From JADJNW01 sp964549655 (lineage in GTDB: Bacteria; Bacteroidota; Bacteroidia; Chitinophagales; Saprospiraceae): a DNA stretch of 40,245 nt. Location of the stretch: contig CAZJXN010000029.1 in NCBI GenBank assembly GCA_964549655.1, positions 1-40,245 of the forward strand. The letters are read 5' to 3'. The notes beneath the pieces were generated by a model. That model was not told where the DNA came from, did not search any database, and saw only the letters and a program-made list of their open reading frames with translations. Position 1 is the first letter of the stretch; each line of letters starts with the position of its first letter. Shown here piece after piece: positions 22,296 to 30,822 of the stretch. A program made the translations under genes and the position numbers.

Positions 22296-24158
22296 TTGAT
22301 GATGCAATATCTGAAAAAGTATGCGTGGCTCATAGCCATTACTTTCTATTCAACACTTGCTACGGCTCAAGCCGACCGCTGGCAACAGCGTGTGGATTAC
22401 AAAATGGAGATTGATTTTGATGTAAAAAAGCACCAATACGCTGGCAAACAAAATTTGGTGTACACCAACAACTCGCCAGATACGTTACAGAAAGTTTTTT
22501 ATCATTTGTATCTCAATGCTTTTCAAGCTGGTAGCGTGATGGACGTGCGTTCGCGCAGCCTGACCGACCCCGATAGACGCGTGGCAAGCCGACTTGCTTC
22601 CTTAAAATCCGGCGAAGAAGGCTACGAAAAAATTAAGTCGCTAAAGCAGAACGGAAAAGCATTAAAATACGGAGTAGAAGGCACGATTCTGGAAGTGACG
22701 CTCAACGAGCCAATTCTACCCAATGCTAAAACGACCTTTGACATGGAATGGGACGCTCAAATTCCCATTCAAATTCGTCGTAATGGGCGCGACAATGCAG
22801 AAGGCATCGCTTATTCGATGGCGCAATGGTATCCGAAATTATCTGAATATGATTATCAAGGCTGGCACGCCAATCCTTATGTAGCACGCGAGTTCTACGG
22901 CGTTTGGGGAGATTTTGATGTAAAAATCACAATGGATAAGCGCTATGTAATCGGCGGCACGGGCTATTTACAAAATCCAGATGAAATCGGACACGGTTAT
23001 ACCGATAAAAAAGTGTTGACTAAAGGCGACAAGCTCACTTGGCATTTTGTAGCACCGAACGTACACGATTTTATGTGGGCAGCGGACCCAGATTACACTC
23101 ATGATATGCTGAAACGTCCAGACGGTTTAACATTACATTTTTATTATCAAAAAGGCGAAAAAACGACCGACAAGTGGGCAATGCTACCTAAAATCATGGA
23201 TAAAGCCTTTGATTTTATTAATAAAACCTACGGACCCTATCCTTACCAACAATATTCTTTTATACAAGGCGGCGATGGCGGCATGGAATACCCAATGGGC
23301 ACGCTCATCACGGGCGAGCGCTCGCTGCATAGCCTGGTCGGTGTTTCGATTCACGAGTTGATGCACACGTGGTATCAGATGCTGTTGGGCACGAATGAGA
23401 GCTTGTATGCTTGGATGGACGAGGGTTTTACGTCTTACGCGACAAACGTAGTGACCAATCAACTGGCGAAAGATGGTGTGATACCGGGCTTGCCGCCAGA
23501 AGCAAATCCGCAGGAGGATAGCTATGCAGGCTACATCAATTTGGCGGAGAGCGGACGGGAAGAGCCGCTCAGTACGCACGCTGACCATTTTCAGACAAAT
23601 TTCGCTTATGGCATCGGCTCGTATAGCAAAGGCGCGGTTTTTCTGCACCAGTTAGAATATATTATTGGAAAAGATGCGTTTGACAAAGGCTTGTTGCGCT
23701 ATTTTGAAACTTGGAAATTCAAACATCCAAATGTGAATGATGTGATTCGTGTATTTGAAAAGCAGTCAGGTTTGGAGTTAGATTGGTATAAAGAATACTT
23801 TATAAACTCCACAAAATCTATTGATTACACAGTGAATACGATTGAAGCGGCAGATGCGAATGCGACCAAAATCACACTTGGAAATAAGGGTAAAATGATT
23901 ATGCCGTTAGATGTGGTCGTGACGTATAAAGATGGCTCCAAGGAAGTATTCAACATCGCGCTGGACTTGATGCGGGGCAACAAACCGCAGGAAGATAAAA
24001 GTGCGAAATACACAATTCTAAAAGACTGGCAATGGACGAATCCGACGTATGATTTCACCGTGAATCGCCCTCGTGCCGATATTACAAATGTAGAAATAGA
24101 CCCGACGAGGCGTTTGGCGGATACGGATTCTGAAAACAATACGGTTATAAAACCTTGA
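22296..24158 (+). CDS. Exported M1-family zinc metallopeptidase
   Basis: The 620-residue protein is an M1 aminopeptidase-like enzyme exported through a signal peptide (about 1-25, ending TLATAQA). The N-terminal beta-rich domain (30-270) is typical. The zinc site HELMH is at 353-357 and the third ligand Glu376 is in WMDEGFTSYATN, fitting HExxHx18E. The substrate-binding loop reads GGDGGMEYPM (326-335) rather than GAMEN, as in related Bacteroidota enzymes. The start may be any of three adjacent Met codons. It would trim peptides in the periplasm or outside. A bidirectional terminator separates it from the convergent ABC-F gene. Confidence 0.93.
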   Translation: MMMQYLKKYAWLIAITFYSTLATAQADRWQQRVDYKMEIDFDVKKHQYAGKQNLVYTNNSPDTLQKVFYHLYLNAFQAGSVMDVRSRSLTDPDRRVASRLASLKSGEEGYEKIKSLKQNGKALKYGVEGTILEVTLNEPILPNAKTTFDMEWDAQIPIQIRRNGRDNAEGIAYSMAQWYPKLSEYDYQGWHANPYVAREFYGVWGDFDVKITMDKRYVIGGTGYLQNPDEIGHGYTDKKVLTKGDKLTWHFVAPNVHDFMWAADPDYTHDMLKRPDGLTLHFYYQKGEKTTDKWAMLPKIMDKAFDFINKTYGPYPYQQYSFIQGGDGGMEYPMGTLITGERSLHSLVGVSIHELMHTWYQMLLGTNESLYAWMDEGFTSYATNVVTNQLAKDGVIPGLPPEANPQEDSYAGYINLAESGREEPLSTHADHFQTNFAYGIGSYSKGAVFLHQLEYIIGKDAFDKGLLRYFETWKFKHPNVNDVIRVFEKQSGLELDWYKEYFINSTKSIDYTVNTIEAADANATKITLGNKGKMIMPLDVVVTYKDGSKEVFNIALDLMRGNKPQEDKSAKYTILKDWQWTNPTYDFTVNRPRADITNVEIDPTRRLADTDSENNTVIKP

Positions 24159-24165
24159 TAATACC

Positions 24166-24206
24166 AGTGTGCAGTTGGCTGTACGCAGTAAGCAATTGCT
24201 AATCAA
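24166..24206 (+). repeat. Dispersed repeat copy after the M1 gene
   Basis: This 41-nt stretch resembles the minus-strand reading of 18616-18657 (shared CTGTACGCAGT core). A further loosely similar run of 'ctgcttactgcctact' words occurs at about 24308-24342. They look like members of a short dispersed repeat family. Confidence 0.45.
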
Positions 24207-24269
24207 CTAATTGATAGGCTTTTAAATTCTACAATACGTCATTTTGACTTTATTTTCGTATAATATAAA

Positions 24270-24306
24270 AAACAGGTCAGCCGAATTGAATTCGGCTGAC
24301 CTGTTT
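24270..24306. terminator. Bidirectional hairpin terminator
   Basis: Near-perfect 37-nt palindrome with 18-nt arms (24270-24287, 24289-24306) around one central base, starting with AAA and ending with TTT. It separates the convergent M1 peptidase and ABC-F genes. Confidence 0.85.
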
Positions 24307-24345
24307 AAGTAACTGCTTACTGCCTACTAAAAACTGCCTACTCCT

Positions 24346-25980
24346 TTAAGCCATCACATCCGCATATAGCTCCGCGCGTTGCTGCTTGATTTTTTCCGAA
24401 GTCAAATAATCTTCAAAACTCATCAACTGGTCAATGATACCATTTGGCGTAATTTCGATGATGCGCGTAGCAACGGTTTGCAATAACTGATGGTCATGTG
24501 AACTAAAAATCAGATTGCCTTTAAATTCATTCAAACCATTATTTAAAGCAGTGATAGATTCCAAATCCAAGTGATTCGTCGGTTCGTCCATCAGTAAGAA
24601 ATTCGGATTTTTCAACATCATTTTGGCAAACATGCACCGCACTTTCTCGCCTCCTGACAGCACACTCGATTTCTTGTACACTTCTTCGCCAGAAAACAAC
24701 ATTCTACCCAAAAAACCACGTATAAATTGTTCGTCCTTGTCTTTTGAATATTCGCGCAGCCAGTTAATTAAATCAATATCATTTTCATTGGAAAAAAACT
24801 CGCTGTTGTCATTCGGCAGGTACTCAAATGACATGGTTTGACCGTATTCGTAAGCCCCTTTGTCTGCTTGTTCTTTGCCGGCAAGCACATCATAAAACGC
24901 CGAAATTGCTGCGCTGTCCCGACTTATCAGGGCAATTTTATCGTTTTTATTCATGGTGAAACTCACCTTGTTGAATAGCCAATCGCCACTGATGTCTCGT
25001 TTGCCGAGTTTTTCTACTTTTAAAATCTGGTCGCCCGGCTCGCGTTCTGGTTTGAAATGGATGAACGGATATTTCCGGCTGGACGGACGCATTTCATCTA
25101 AATTCAACTTTTCCAATGCTTTTTTACGCGAAGTCGCTTGACGAGATTTGGACGCATTGGCACTAAATCGTTGTATAAATTCTATCATCTCTGCCCGCTT
25201 CTGCTCTACTTTCTTATTCTTATCCGCCATCTGTCGCATCATCAACTGGCTGGATTCATACCAGAATGTATAATTTCCAGTATAAAGTCTAACTCGCTGA
25301 AAATCAATATCTACCACGTGCGTACAAACCATATCAAGAAAGTAGCGGTCGTGCGACACAACAATCACCGTATTTTTAAAATCCGCCAAAAAGTCTGCCA
25401 ACCAAGTCACGGTCTCCGCGTCCAAATCGTTGGTAGGTTCGTCCAACAGTAGAATATCAGGATTGCCAAACAGCGCTTGCGCCAGCAATACTTTCACTTT
25501 TTCCGGACTGTTCAATTCTTTCATTTGGCGATAATGCAAATCCTCTTTGATACCGAGGTTACTCAAGAGTTCAGCTGCGTCGCTTTCCGCCGTCCAGCCA
25601 CCCATTTCGCCGTATTTATTTTCCAAATCTGCCGCGCGCAAGCCGTCTGCCTCCGTCGCGTCTGGATTCATATAAATGGCATTTTTTTCTATCATGATGT
25701 CGTACATCGGGCGGTGTCCCATCATCGCGGTGTCCAGCACAGTATTTTCATCAAATTCAAAGTGGTTTTGTTTTAAAACCGCCATCCGATTGCCCGGTTC
25801 CATTTCAATGCTGCCGCGTGTCGCATCAATTTGTCCAGACAACACTTTCAAAAAAGTAGATTTTCCGGCACCATTCGCCCCGATTACGCCGTAACAATTG
25901 CCCGGTGTAAATTTCAGGTTCACTTCATCAAAAAGCGTCCGTTTGCCGTATTGAAATGCAAGATTATTAACGTATAGCAT
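24346..25980 (-). CDS. ABC-F family ATPase
   Basis: This is a cytosolic protein with two tandem ATP-binding domains and no membrane helices. ABC-F proteins act on the ribosome during translation. The ATG at 25980 (MLYVNNLAFQYGKRTLFDEV) is chosen; the frame runs on to 26061, but those residues look non-coding. Domain 1 has Walker A GANGAGKS and Walker B LLLDEPTNDLD but a degenerate signature (LNSPEKVK). Domain 2 has signature LSGGEKVR and Walker B LLMDEPTNHLD but no Walker A (ISRDSAAIS where GxxGxGKS is expected). Only one composite ATP site is therefore canonical. This asymmetry appears typical of a Bacteroidota subgroup, not a mutation in this gene. Confidence 0.93.
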   Translation of the reverse strand: MLYVNNLAFQYGKRTLFDEVNLKFTPGNCYGVIGANGAGKSTFLKVLSGQIDATRGSIEMEPGNRMAVLKQNHFEFDENTVLDTAMMGHRPMYDIMIEKNAIYMNPDATEADGLRAADLENKYGEMGGWTAESDAAELLSNLGIKEDLHYRQMKELNSPEKVKVLLAQALFGNPDILLLDEPTNDLDAETVTWLADFLADFKNTVIVVSHDRYFLDMVCTHVVDIDFQRVRLYTGNYTFWYESSQLMMRQMADKNKKVEQKRAEMIEFIQRFSANASKSRQATSRKKALEKLNLDEMRPSSRKYPFIHFKPEREPGDQILKVEKLGKRDISGDWLFNKVSFTMNKNDKIALISRDSAAISAFYDVLAGKEQADKGAYEYGQTMSFEYLPNDNSEFFSNENDIDLINWLREYSKDKDEQFIRGFLGRMLFSGEEVYKKSSVLSGGEKVRCMFAKMMLKNPNFLLMDEPTNHLDLESITALNNGLNEFKGNLIFSSHDHQLLQTVATRIIEITPNGIIDQLMSFEDYLTSEKIKQQRAELYADVMA

Positions 25981-26219
25981 TTTATAGTATTTGTAATTGG
26001 TGATTCGTGAAAAGTGACCGGTGATTCGTAGGCTTCCCAAATCACGTCTCCCAAATCGCAATTCACATTTTAAAAAGAAGATGTAAAAATACGATAATTT
26101 GGTAGAAACAAAAGCGTTATTTGTCTAATTCTATAACAGCGAACACCCTAAACGGTGGAATGTTGATACCTTTAGAAGCTATTAAACTTGTTTGTAAATA
26201 GCTGTTGAGATATTAATTG

Positions 26220-26304
26220 CCCCGTGCTTTAGCGCGGGGATAAGAAAGATAAAAGATTAGGGCTTTAGCCAAATGGAATTATTTGGCTAAAGCCAATTAA
26301 TCTT
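26220..26304. repeat. Two adjacent hairpins upstream of the M28 gene
   Basis: First, CCCCGTGCT/AGCGCGGGG (26220-26239, one mismatch). Second, a perfect 14-bp stem GGCTTTAGCCAAAT with its complement (26261-26274, 26281-26294), extended by AAGATTA/TAATCTT at 26253-26259 and 26298-26304. No T-tract follows, so terminator function is not implied. Confidence 0.75.
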
Positions 26305-26316
26305 GCTATTACATAA

Positions 26317-26510
26317 CCCCGCGCTGATTGAGATAAATTAAATAAATGCCAAACGGTTTCGGATACAGAAGGGATTCTATGTTTATAGCAGCAAACCCGC
26401 ATTAGTGGTGCGACCCCGATGGGGTCGAATGTCAGCGGAACGGATGATTCTATAAACATTTGAATCCTTCGGATTCTGCGCTTATTTTGTTTATCTCAAT
26501 AAGCGCAGGG
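26317..26510. repeat. 194-bp nested palindromic element
   Basis: Outer 21-nt arms (26317-26337, 26490-26510) match with two mismatches. Inner arms (about 26370-26387 and 26451-26468) match nearly as well. The centre is a perfect hairpin CGACCCC-GAT-GGGGTCG (26411-26427), and GAATCC-TTC-GGATTC lies at 26462-26476. Together with 26220-26304 it fills most of the 584-bp gap between the ABC-F and M28 genes, which has no convincing ORF. Confidence 0.8.
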
Positions 26511-26564
26511 CAATTTTTTATTTCCAAGTAAATCTGTTATAAACTAAAATTAAATTTTTATAAG

Positions 26565-28088
26565 ATGATGAAAAAGTTGTGTTTTTTAGGGTTTGTTCTA
26601 CTCTCCTTTAGCATTCAAGCCCAACAAGTACCCGAACTAAATTTGACAAAGGCAGAAGTAGAAGCCCACCTGCGCTTTTTGGCATCGGATGAACTGGAAG
26701 GCCGCCGCACGGGTTCGCGTGGCAACAACATCGCCGCTCGGTACATCGCCACTCAAATGGAAGCGTATGGTTTGAAAACAGCACCCGGTGCGCAAGGTTA
26801 TTACCAACCGGTTCCGTTTGAATCCGTCGTGCCGCCCCAAGCAGGCACCTTTCAATTGGATAAGACGAGCTATGAGTCTGGCAAGGATTTTTTGTGGTTG
26901 AATGGGGACACGAAAAATGTACAGACGACGGCGGTTTTTGCACAATATGGCTGGGTGGACACTGCGTCCAAGCGCGATGATTTTAAAAATCTGGATGTAA
27001 AAGGTAAGGTCGTATTTGTATTGCCGGGCATGAGCGAGGCAGATGCTGCTAATCCGATGGCTATTTTCGAGGCTTCCGCCAAAAAGCGCCAATGGGCAGC
27101 AGAGAAAGGAGCGGTCGCTTTGGTAGAATTGTATCGGCTACAGTTTCCTTGGAATTTTTTCACCAACTATTTTGGCAAAGAAAGTTTGCGATTAGCGGAT
27201 AATGCAGATACCACCGCTATGCCTTCCATCGCTTACGGCTGGTTCAAAGAGCCTACGCCCAATCCCCTGGTAGAATTAACAAGTGGTAAAGTGAAGTCTA
27301 TAAAAATGGCATTCTCTGCAACGGGCGGCGTTACACAAAAAGTGCAATCGCAAAACGTCATCGGCATTGTAGAAGGTATCGACCCGCAATTGAAAAACGA
27401 GTATATTCTCATCACGGCGCACTACGACCACGTGGGCGTGGGCAAGCAAGGCGGCGGCTCGTACACGCAGCAAGACAGTATTTTCAATGGCTCGCGTGAT
27501 AATGCGTTCGGTACAACGGCGCTGTTGGCAACGGCAAAGGCACTTTCGCAACAACCACCTAAACGTTCGGTGATTTTTTTGGCGGTGACGGGCGAAGAGA
27601 TTGGCTTGTTGGGTAGCGGCTATTATGCCGAACATCCCCTCATTCCACTCAAAGATGTGGTTTTTAATTTCAATACGGATGGAGCCGGTTATAACAGTAC
27701 GAGTTTGGTCACGATTATCGGCTTGGGTCGCACGGGTACGGACGAGGACATTCGCGCGGGCGCTAAACCTTTTGGCTTGGCAGTGAACGATGATCCTGCG
27801 CCGGAACAAGGTTTGTTCGACCGTTCAGATAATGTTTCGTTTGCTAAAAAAGGCATTCCAGCAGTGAATTATAGCCCAGGATTAACTGCTTTTGACGCAG
27901 CAATTATGAAATTTTATCATCAAGTGACAGATAATCCCAATACGATTGATTACGATTACTTGCAAAAATATTGTCAAGCGTTCGCGCATACGGCTCGCAT
28001 CTTAGGCGACCGTGCGCAGCGTCCTGTGTGGAAGGTGGGCGATAAATATGAGAAAGCAGGACAGGCATTGTATAATATCAAACCGTAA
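26565..28088 (+). CDS. Exported M28-family zinc peptidase with PA-like insert
   Basis: The 507-residue protein is a M28 metallopeptidase (aminopeptidase-like) with a signal peptide (about 1-20, ending SIQAQ). Zinc and catalytic residues are His286 in TAHYDHV, Asp312 in SRDNAFGT, Glu344/Glu345 in GEEIGLLGS, Asp372 in NTDGAG and His452 in FYHQVTD. Residues about 110-240 (GWVDTASKRDDFKNLDVKGKVVFVLPG) form a protease-associated (PA)-type insertion. SRDN replaces the more usual GADDNASG, but the metal-binding Asp is kept. It would release N-terminal amino acids from exported peptides, similar to the M1 enzyme nearby. Confidence 0.92.
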   Translation: MMKKLCFLGFVLLSFSIQAQQVPELNLTKAEVEAHLRFLASDELEGRRTGSRGNNIAARYIATQMEAYGLKTAPGAQGYYQPVPFESVVPPQAGTFQLDKTSYESGKDFLWLNGDTKNVQTTAVFAQYGWVDTASKRDDFKNLDVKGKVVFVLPGMSEADAANPMAIFEASAKKRQWAAEKGAVALVELYRLQFPWNFFTNYFGKESLRLADNADTTAMPSIAYGWFKEPTPNPLVELTSGKVKSIKMAFSATGGVTQKVQSQNVIGIVEGIDPQLKNEYILITAHYDHVGVGKQGGGSYTQQDSIFNGSRDNAFGTTALLATAKALSQQPPKRSVIFLAVTGEEIGLLGSGYYAEHPLIPLKDVVFNFNTDGAGYNSTSLVTIIGLGRTGTDEDIRAGAKPFGLAVNDDPAPEQGLFDRSDNVSFAKKGIPAVNYSPGLTAFDAAIMKFYHQVTDNPNTIDYDYLQKYCQAFAHTARILGDRAQRPVWKVGDKYEKAGQALYNIKP

Positions 28089-28096
28089 ATTATAAT

Positions 28097-28131
28097 AGAT
28101 TTGGCATCTCCGCCTTTGAGATGCCAAATCT
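28097..28131 (+). terminator. Hairpin terminator after the M28 gene
   Basis: Perfect 14-bp arms (28097-28110, 28118-28131) with a 7-nt loop, 8 bp after the stop. The following TATTTCTCCT is only moderately T-rich. Confidence 0.7.
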
Positions 28132-28216
28132 ATTTCTCCTAAATTTTCATTGTTAATTAAACTCCTATCCGAATTTCCAGTCTAATCAACAAATTTACTT
28201 AAAAACAAAGTTTAAT

Positions 28217-30760
28217 ATGAAAAACTTATTACTAACGTGCATTAGTATGTTATTGCTATGCTCTTTGCAAGCGCAATTCACCCTTTCTTACAAAGGCGGC
28301 GCGACCGATGCGCAAGGCAATTTCATGGGCGGAACGGAAATGCGAGTGCTGGCTCAGCACAAAGGCAAACTATTTGGTGGAGTCGAAAGCTGGCAGGATT
28401 TTATTCCGACAGGCAGCCAAGACCCATATATCGGCGCACAAATCGTGCGATTGGATGCACCAAATGGCAATTGGCAATTGGACAAACATTTCAATCAACT
28501 TAGAAACAATCCGCAACCCGGTCAACGAACGCTTTTTAGAAATGAAGGCGTGACGACGATGGAAAGTATCATTTTCAAAACGGACAGTCTTGGAAATATC
28601 CTTCCAAAACCAGATACCATTTTGATAGCTGCTTGCCGCGATTTTAATGGATTGGCTTCGGTTTACACTCGAAATGATGCAACGGGCGAATGGACGGAGA
28701 CCGTGATTGCGCCTTCACTCAGTAGCCTGAAAGCGACGATTCGCAGCTTGATTGCTTACCGCGATAAAGTGACCAAAGTGGATATGGTTTTCGCAGGATG
28801 CTTGCCGCAAGGCATGGTGGCAGGCGTGTATGCGCCACATTTGCCCGGCAAAATCAGTTGGCGCACGCCCGAAATCACCGCCAGTGATATGAATGTTGGT
28901 GTAGCAGGTAGCGGCAGTTTTCAAGGCAGACCGATGGCTTTTGCCGAATGTAATGGGCAGTTGCACGTAGCCGCGGCGCCGATCGTGTTGCGCCGACAAG
29001 ATGGTGCGAATCCGAAATGGATAGAAGTATTTCGCTATCCATTGATGGCGACGCCCGGCGGTAGCAGTGGTTTACGCGGATTAACGGCGGTGCCAAATCT
29101 CGCTGGAAATGGACAATCGTTATTGGCAGCGTTGGAAGGCAATCAAGGTGCGATGGTGCGCCTCGACCCGAAAGCGACTTTACCATACAGTTACACGATT
29201 GAGTTGGATATCATGAAAAATCTGACCGAAGCGTGGCGCATGATTCCACCGAGTATCACAGCGAGTTATGTAGTGGTTGCCAATAGCGAAATGACTTGGG
29301 TGAAAGACCCGCTTACAAATGATTCAACTTTATTTGTTACGATTCAACACCATCCAGCCAAAGCACGAGACGATGCGTTTTATTACATCCGACGTGTAAA
29401 AAATGGCGTTGTTACTTATGATTTGAAACGAATAGATAATACCCAAGTGATACCGCCCATCGTGCTCAACTCCACGCGCGCCTGCGCCGTGTCGCCATTT
29501 GCAAGTGATAATGGACAATATTTTTACATCGGTGGTTATGATGCAGATAATAATCCAAGTCATAATACGGCTTACGCACTTCGCAGCGACATTTCTACCG
29601 CTTTTGGCTATCAACAAACTAATGAAACGGAAGTATATCGAATTCTACCCAGCACGACCGATGCTAAAATAAATACATACACCACTGGTAATGAAGCACA
29701 TACTGCTTTTTATACCAAAAATATCGCACGTCGTAATGAGCTGTTCGTTTTCCTGCCGGGTTCGGGCGGTATTCCGTTGGGGTATGATAGTATTTGCATC
29801 GCGGCGGCGAATCTCGGCTATCATTCTATTGGCTTGATGTATCCAAATGAACCAGCGGTGGGCGTTTTGTGTCAAAATAAAGCAGATTCTTTATGTTTTG
29901 AAAAAGTACGCCGAGAAATTATAGACGGTACGGATAGAAGTAATTTGCTGGATGTCAATCGGGATAATTCTATTGAAAATCGTTTAATAAAATTATTACA
30001 ATATTTACAAAATCAGCATCCAGAGCAAAATTGGAGCCAATATTTAAATGGAAATGCAATTCGTTGGGATAAAATCGCGATTTCTGGGCACTCACAAGGC
30101 GGTGGTCATGCGGGCATTATCGCACAAAATCAGAAGGTGGCGCGCGTCGTCTTTTTTGCAGCACCCAAGGATTACAACTCGGTTTACAATCGCATCGCGG
30201 CTTGGGTCTATAAACCCAATGTGACCCGAGCAATTTATTTTTTTGGTATTTCGCACAGCGAAGACAATACCGGCTGCACGGCTGCCCAGCAATTTCAGGC
30301 ATTTAGATTATTGGGAATGGGCGAACCATTTTATGTTGACAATAAAAATCCGCCTTATGAAAATGCACACGCGCTCACCAGCCGCGCCCCTTGCAATAAT
30401 CCGCACGGCTGTGTAGCGGTGGACAATGCGCAACCCTCGTCTAATTATTTTCTCAATGCTTGGAAATATATGTTGACTGCGGTTTCTAATACAACTGCTA
30501 TAAATGACGCTTCTTTGCAGGAAAAGGAAATCCAAATTTATCCGAATCCTACGCAGGACGTGGTTAACATTCAGTTTCCTATTAACCAATCGAATGAAAA
30601 TTATATTCGCTTATTTAACTCCAATGGACAGCAGTTACAATCTTATCAGACTTATGATACTAACTATCAAATAAATATGAACGAGCTTCCAGCCGGATTA
30701 TACTTATTACAAATTCAGCACGGAAAAACAGTAACAAGCCGCAAGATTTTAAAGCAATAA
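28217..30760 (+). CDS. Secreted propeller-like + alpha/beta hydrolase protein with T9SS tail
   Basis: This 847-residue protein is exported by a signal peptide (about 1-19) and then by T9SS. Residues 20-470 are beta-rich with repeated strand patterns, resembling a propeller or similar repeat fold, but I cannot name it. Residues about 495-755 are an alpha/beta hydrolase: FVFLPGSGGIPLGYDS, nucleophile elbow GHSQGG with Ser626, FFAAPKDYN, then a candidate acid and His in ISHSEDNTGC and NAHALTSRAP. Residues about 770-847 form the type A sorting domain (IQIYPNPTQDVVNI ... LPAGLYLLQIQHGKTVTSRKILK). The substrate is unknown. Surface ester or glycan hydrolysis is possible. Hairpin terminators flank it. 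Confidence 0.88.
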   Translation: MKNLLLTCISMLLLCSLQAQFTLSYKGGATDAQGNFMGGTEMRVLAQHKGKLFGGVESWQDFIPTGSQDPYIGAQIVRLDAPNGNWQLDKHFNQLRNNPQPGQRTLFRNEGVTTMESIIFKTDSLGNILPKPDTILIAACRDFNGLASVYTRNDATGEWTETVIAPSLSSLKATIRSLIAYRDKVTKVDMVFAGCLPQGMVAGVYAPHLPGKISWRTPEITASDMNVGVAGSGSFQGRPMAFAECNGQLHVAAAPIVLRRQDGANPKWIEVFRYPLMATPGGSSGLRGLTAVPNLAGNGQSLLAALEGNQGAMVRLDPKATLPYSYTIELDIMKNLTEAWRMIPPSITASYVVVANSEMTWVKDPLTNDSTLFVTIQHHPAKARDDAFYYIRRVKNGVVTYDLKRIDNTQVIPPIVLNSTRACAVSPFASDNGQYFYIGGYDADNNPSHNTAYALRSDISTAFGYQQTNETEVYRILPSTTDAKINTYTTGNEAHTAFYTKNIARRNELFVFLPGSGGIPLGYDSICIAAANLGYHSIGLMYPNEPAVGVLCQNKADSLCFEKVRREIIDGTDRSNLLDVNRDNSIENRLIKLLQYLQNQHPEQNWSQYLNGNAIRWDKIAISGHSQGGGHAGIIAQNQKVARVVFFAAPKDYNSVYNRIAAWVYKPNVTRAIYFFGISHSEDNTGCTAAQQFQAFRLLGMGEPFYVDNKNPPYENAHALTSRAPCNNPHGCVAVDNAQPSSNYFLNAWKYMLTAVSNTTAINDASLQEKEIQIYPNPTQDVVNIQFPINQSNENYIRLFNSNGQQLQSYQTYDTNYQINMNELPAGLYLLQIQHGKTVTSRKILKQ

Positions 30761-30785
30761 ATAAGTCGGCAGTGAAACGTTAGCG

Positions 30786-30811
30786 GTTTGCAGGTTTTAA
30801 AATCTGCAAAC
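30786..30811. terminator. Bidirectional hairpin terminator
   Basis: Palindrome with arms GTTTGCAG (30786-30793) and CTGCAAAC (30804-30811) and a largely self-complementary centre GTTTTAAAAT. It lies between two convergent genes. Confidence 0.65.
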
Positions 30812-30822
30812 TGCCAATTTAT

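Noticed and set aside
24346..25980. Inactivated ABC-F gene
   Set aside because: The losses are complementary and appear typical of a Bacteroidota subgroup, so the gene is kept as functional.
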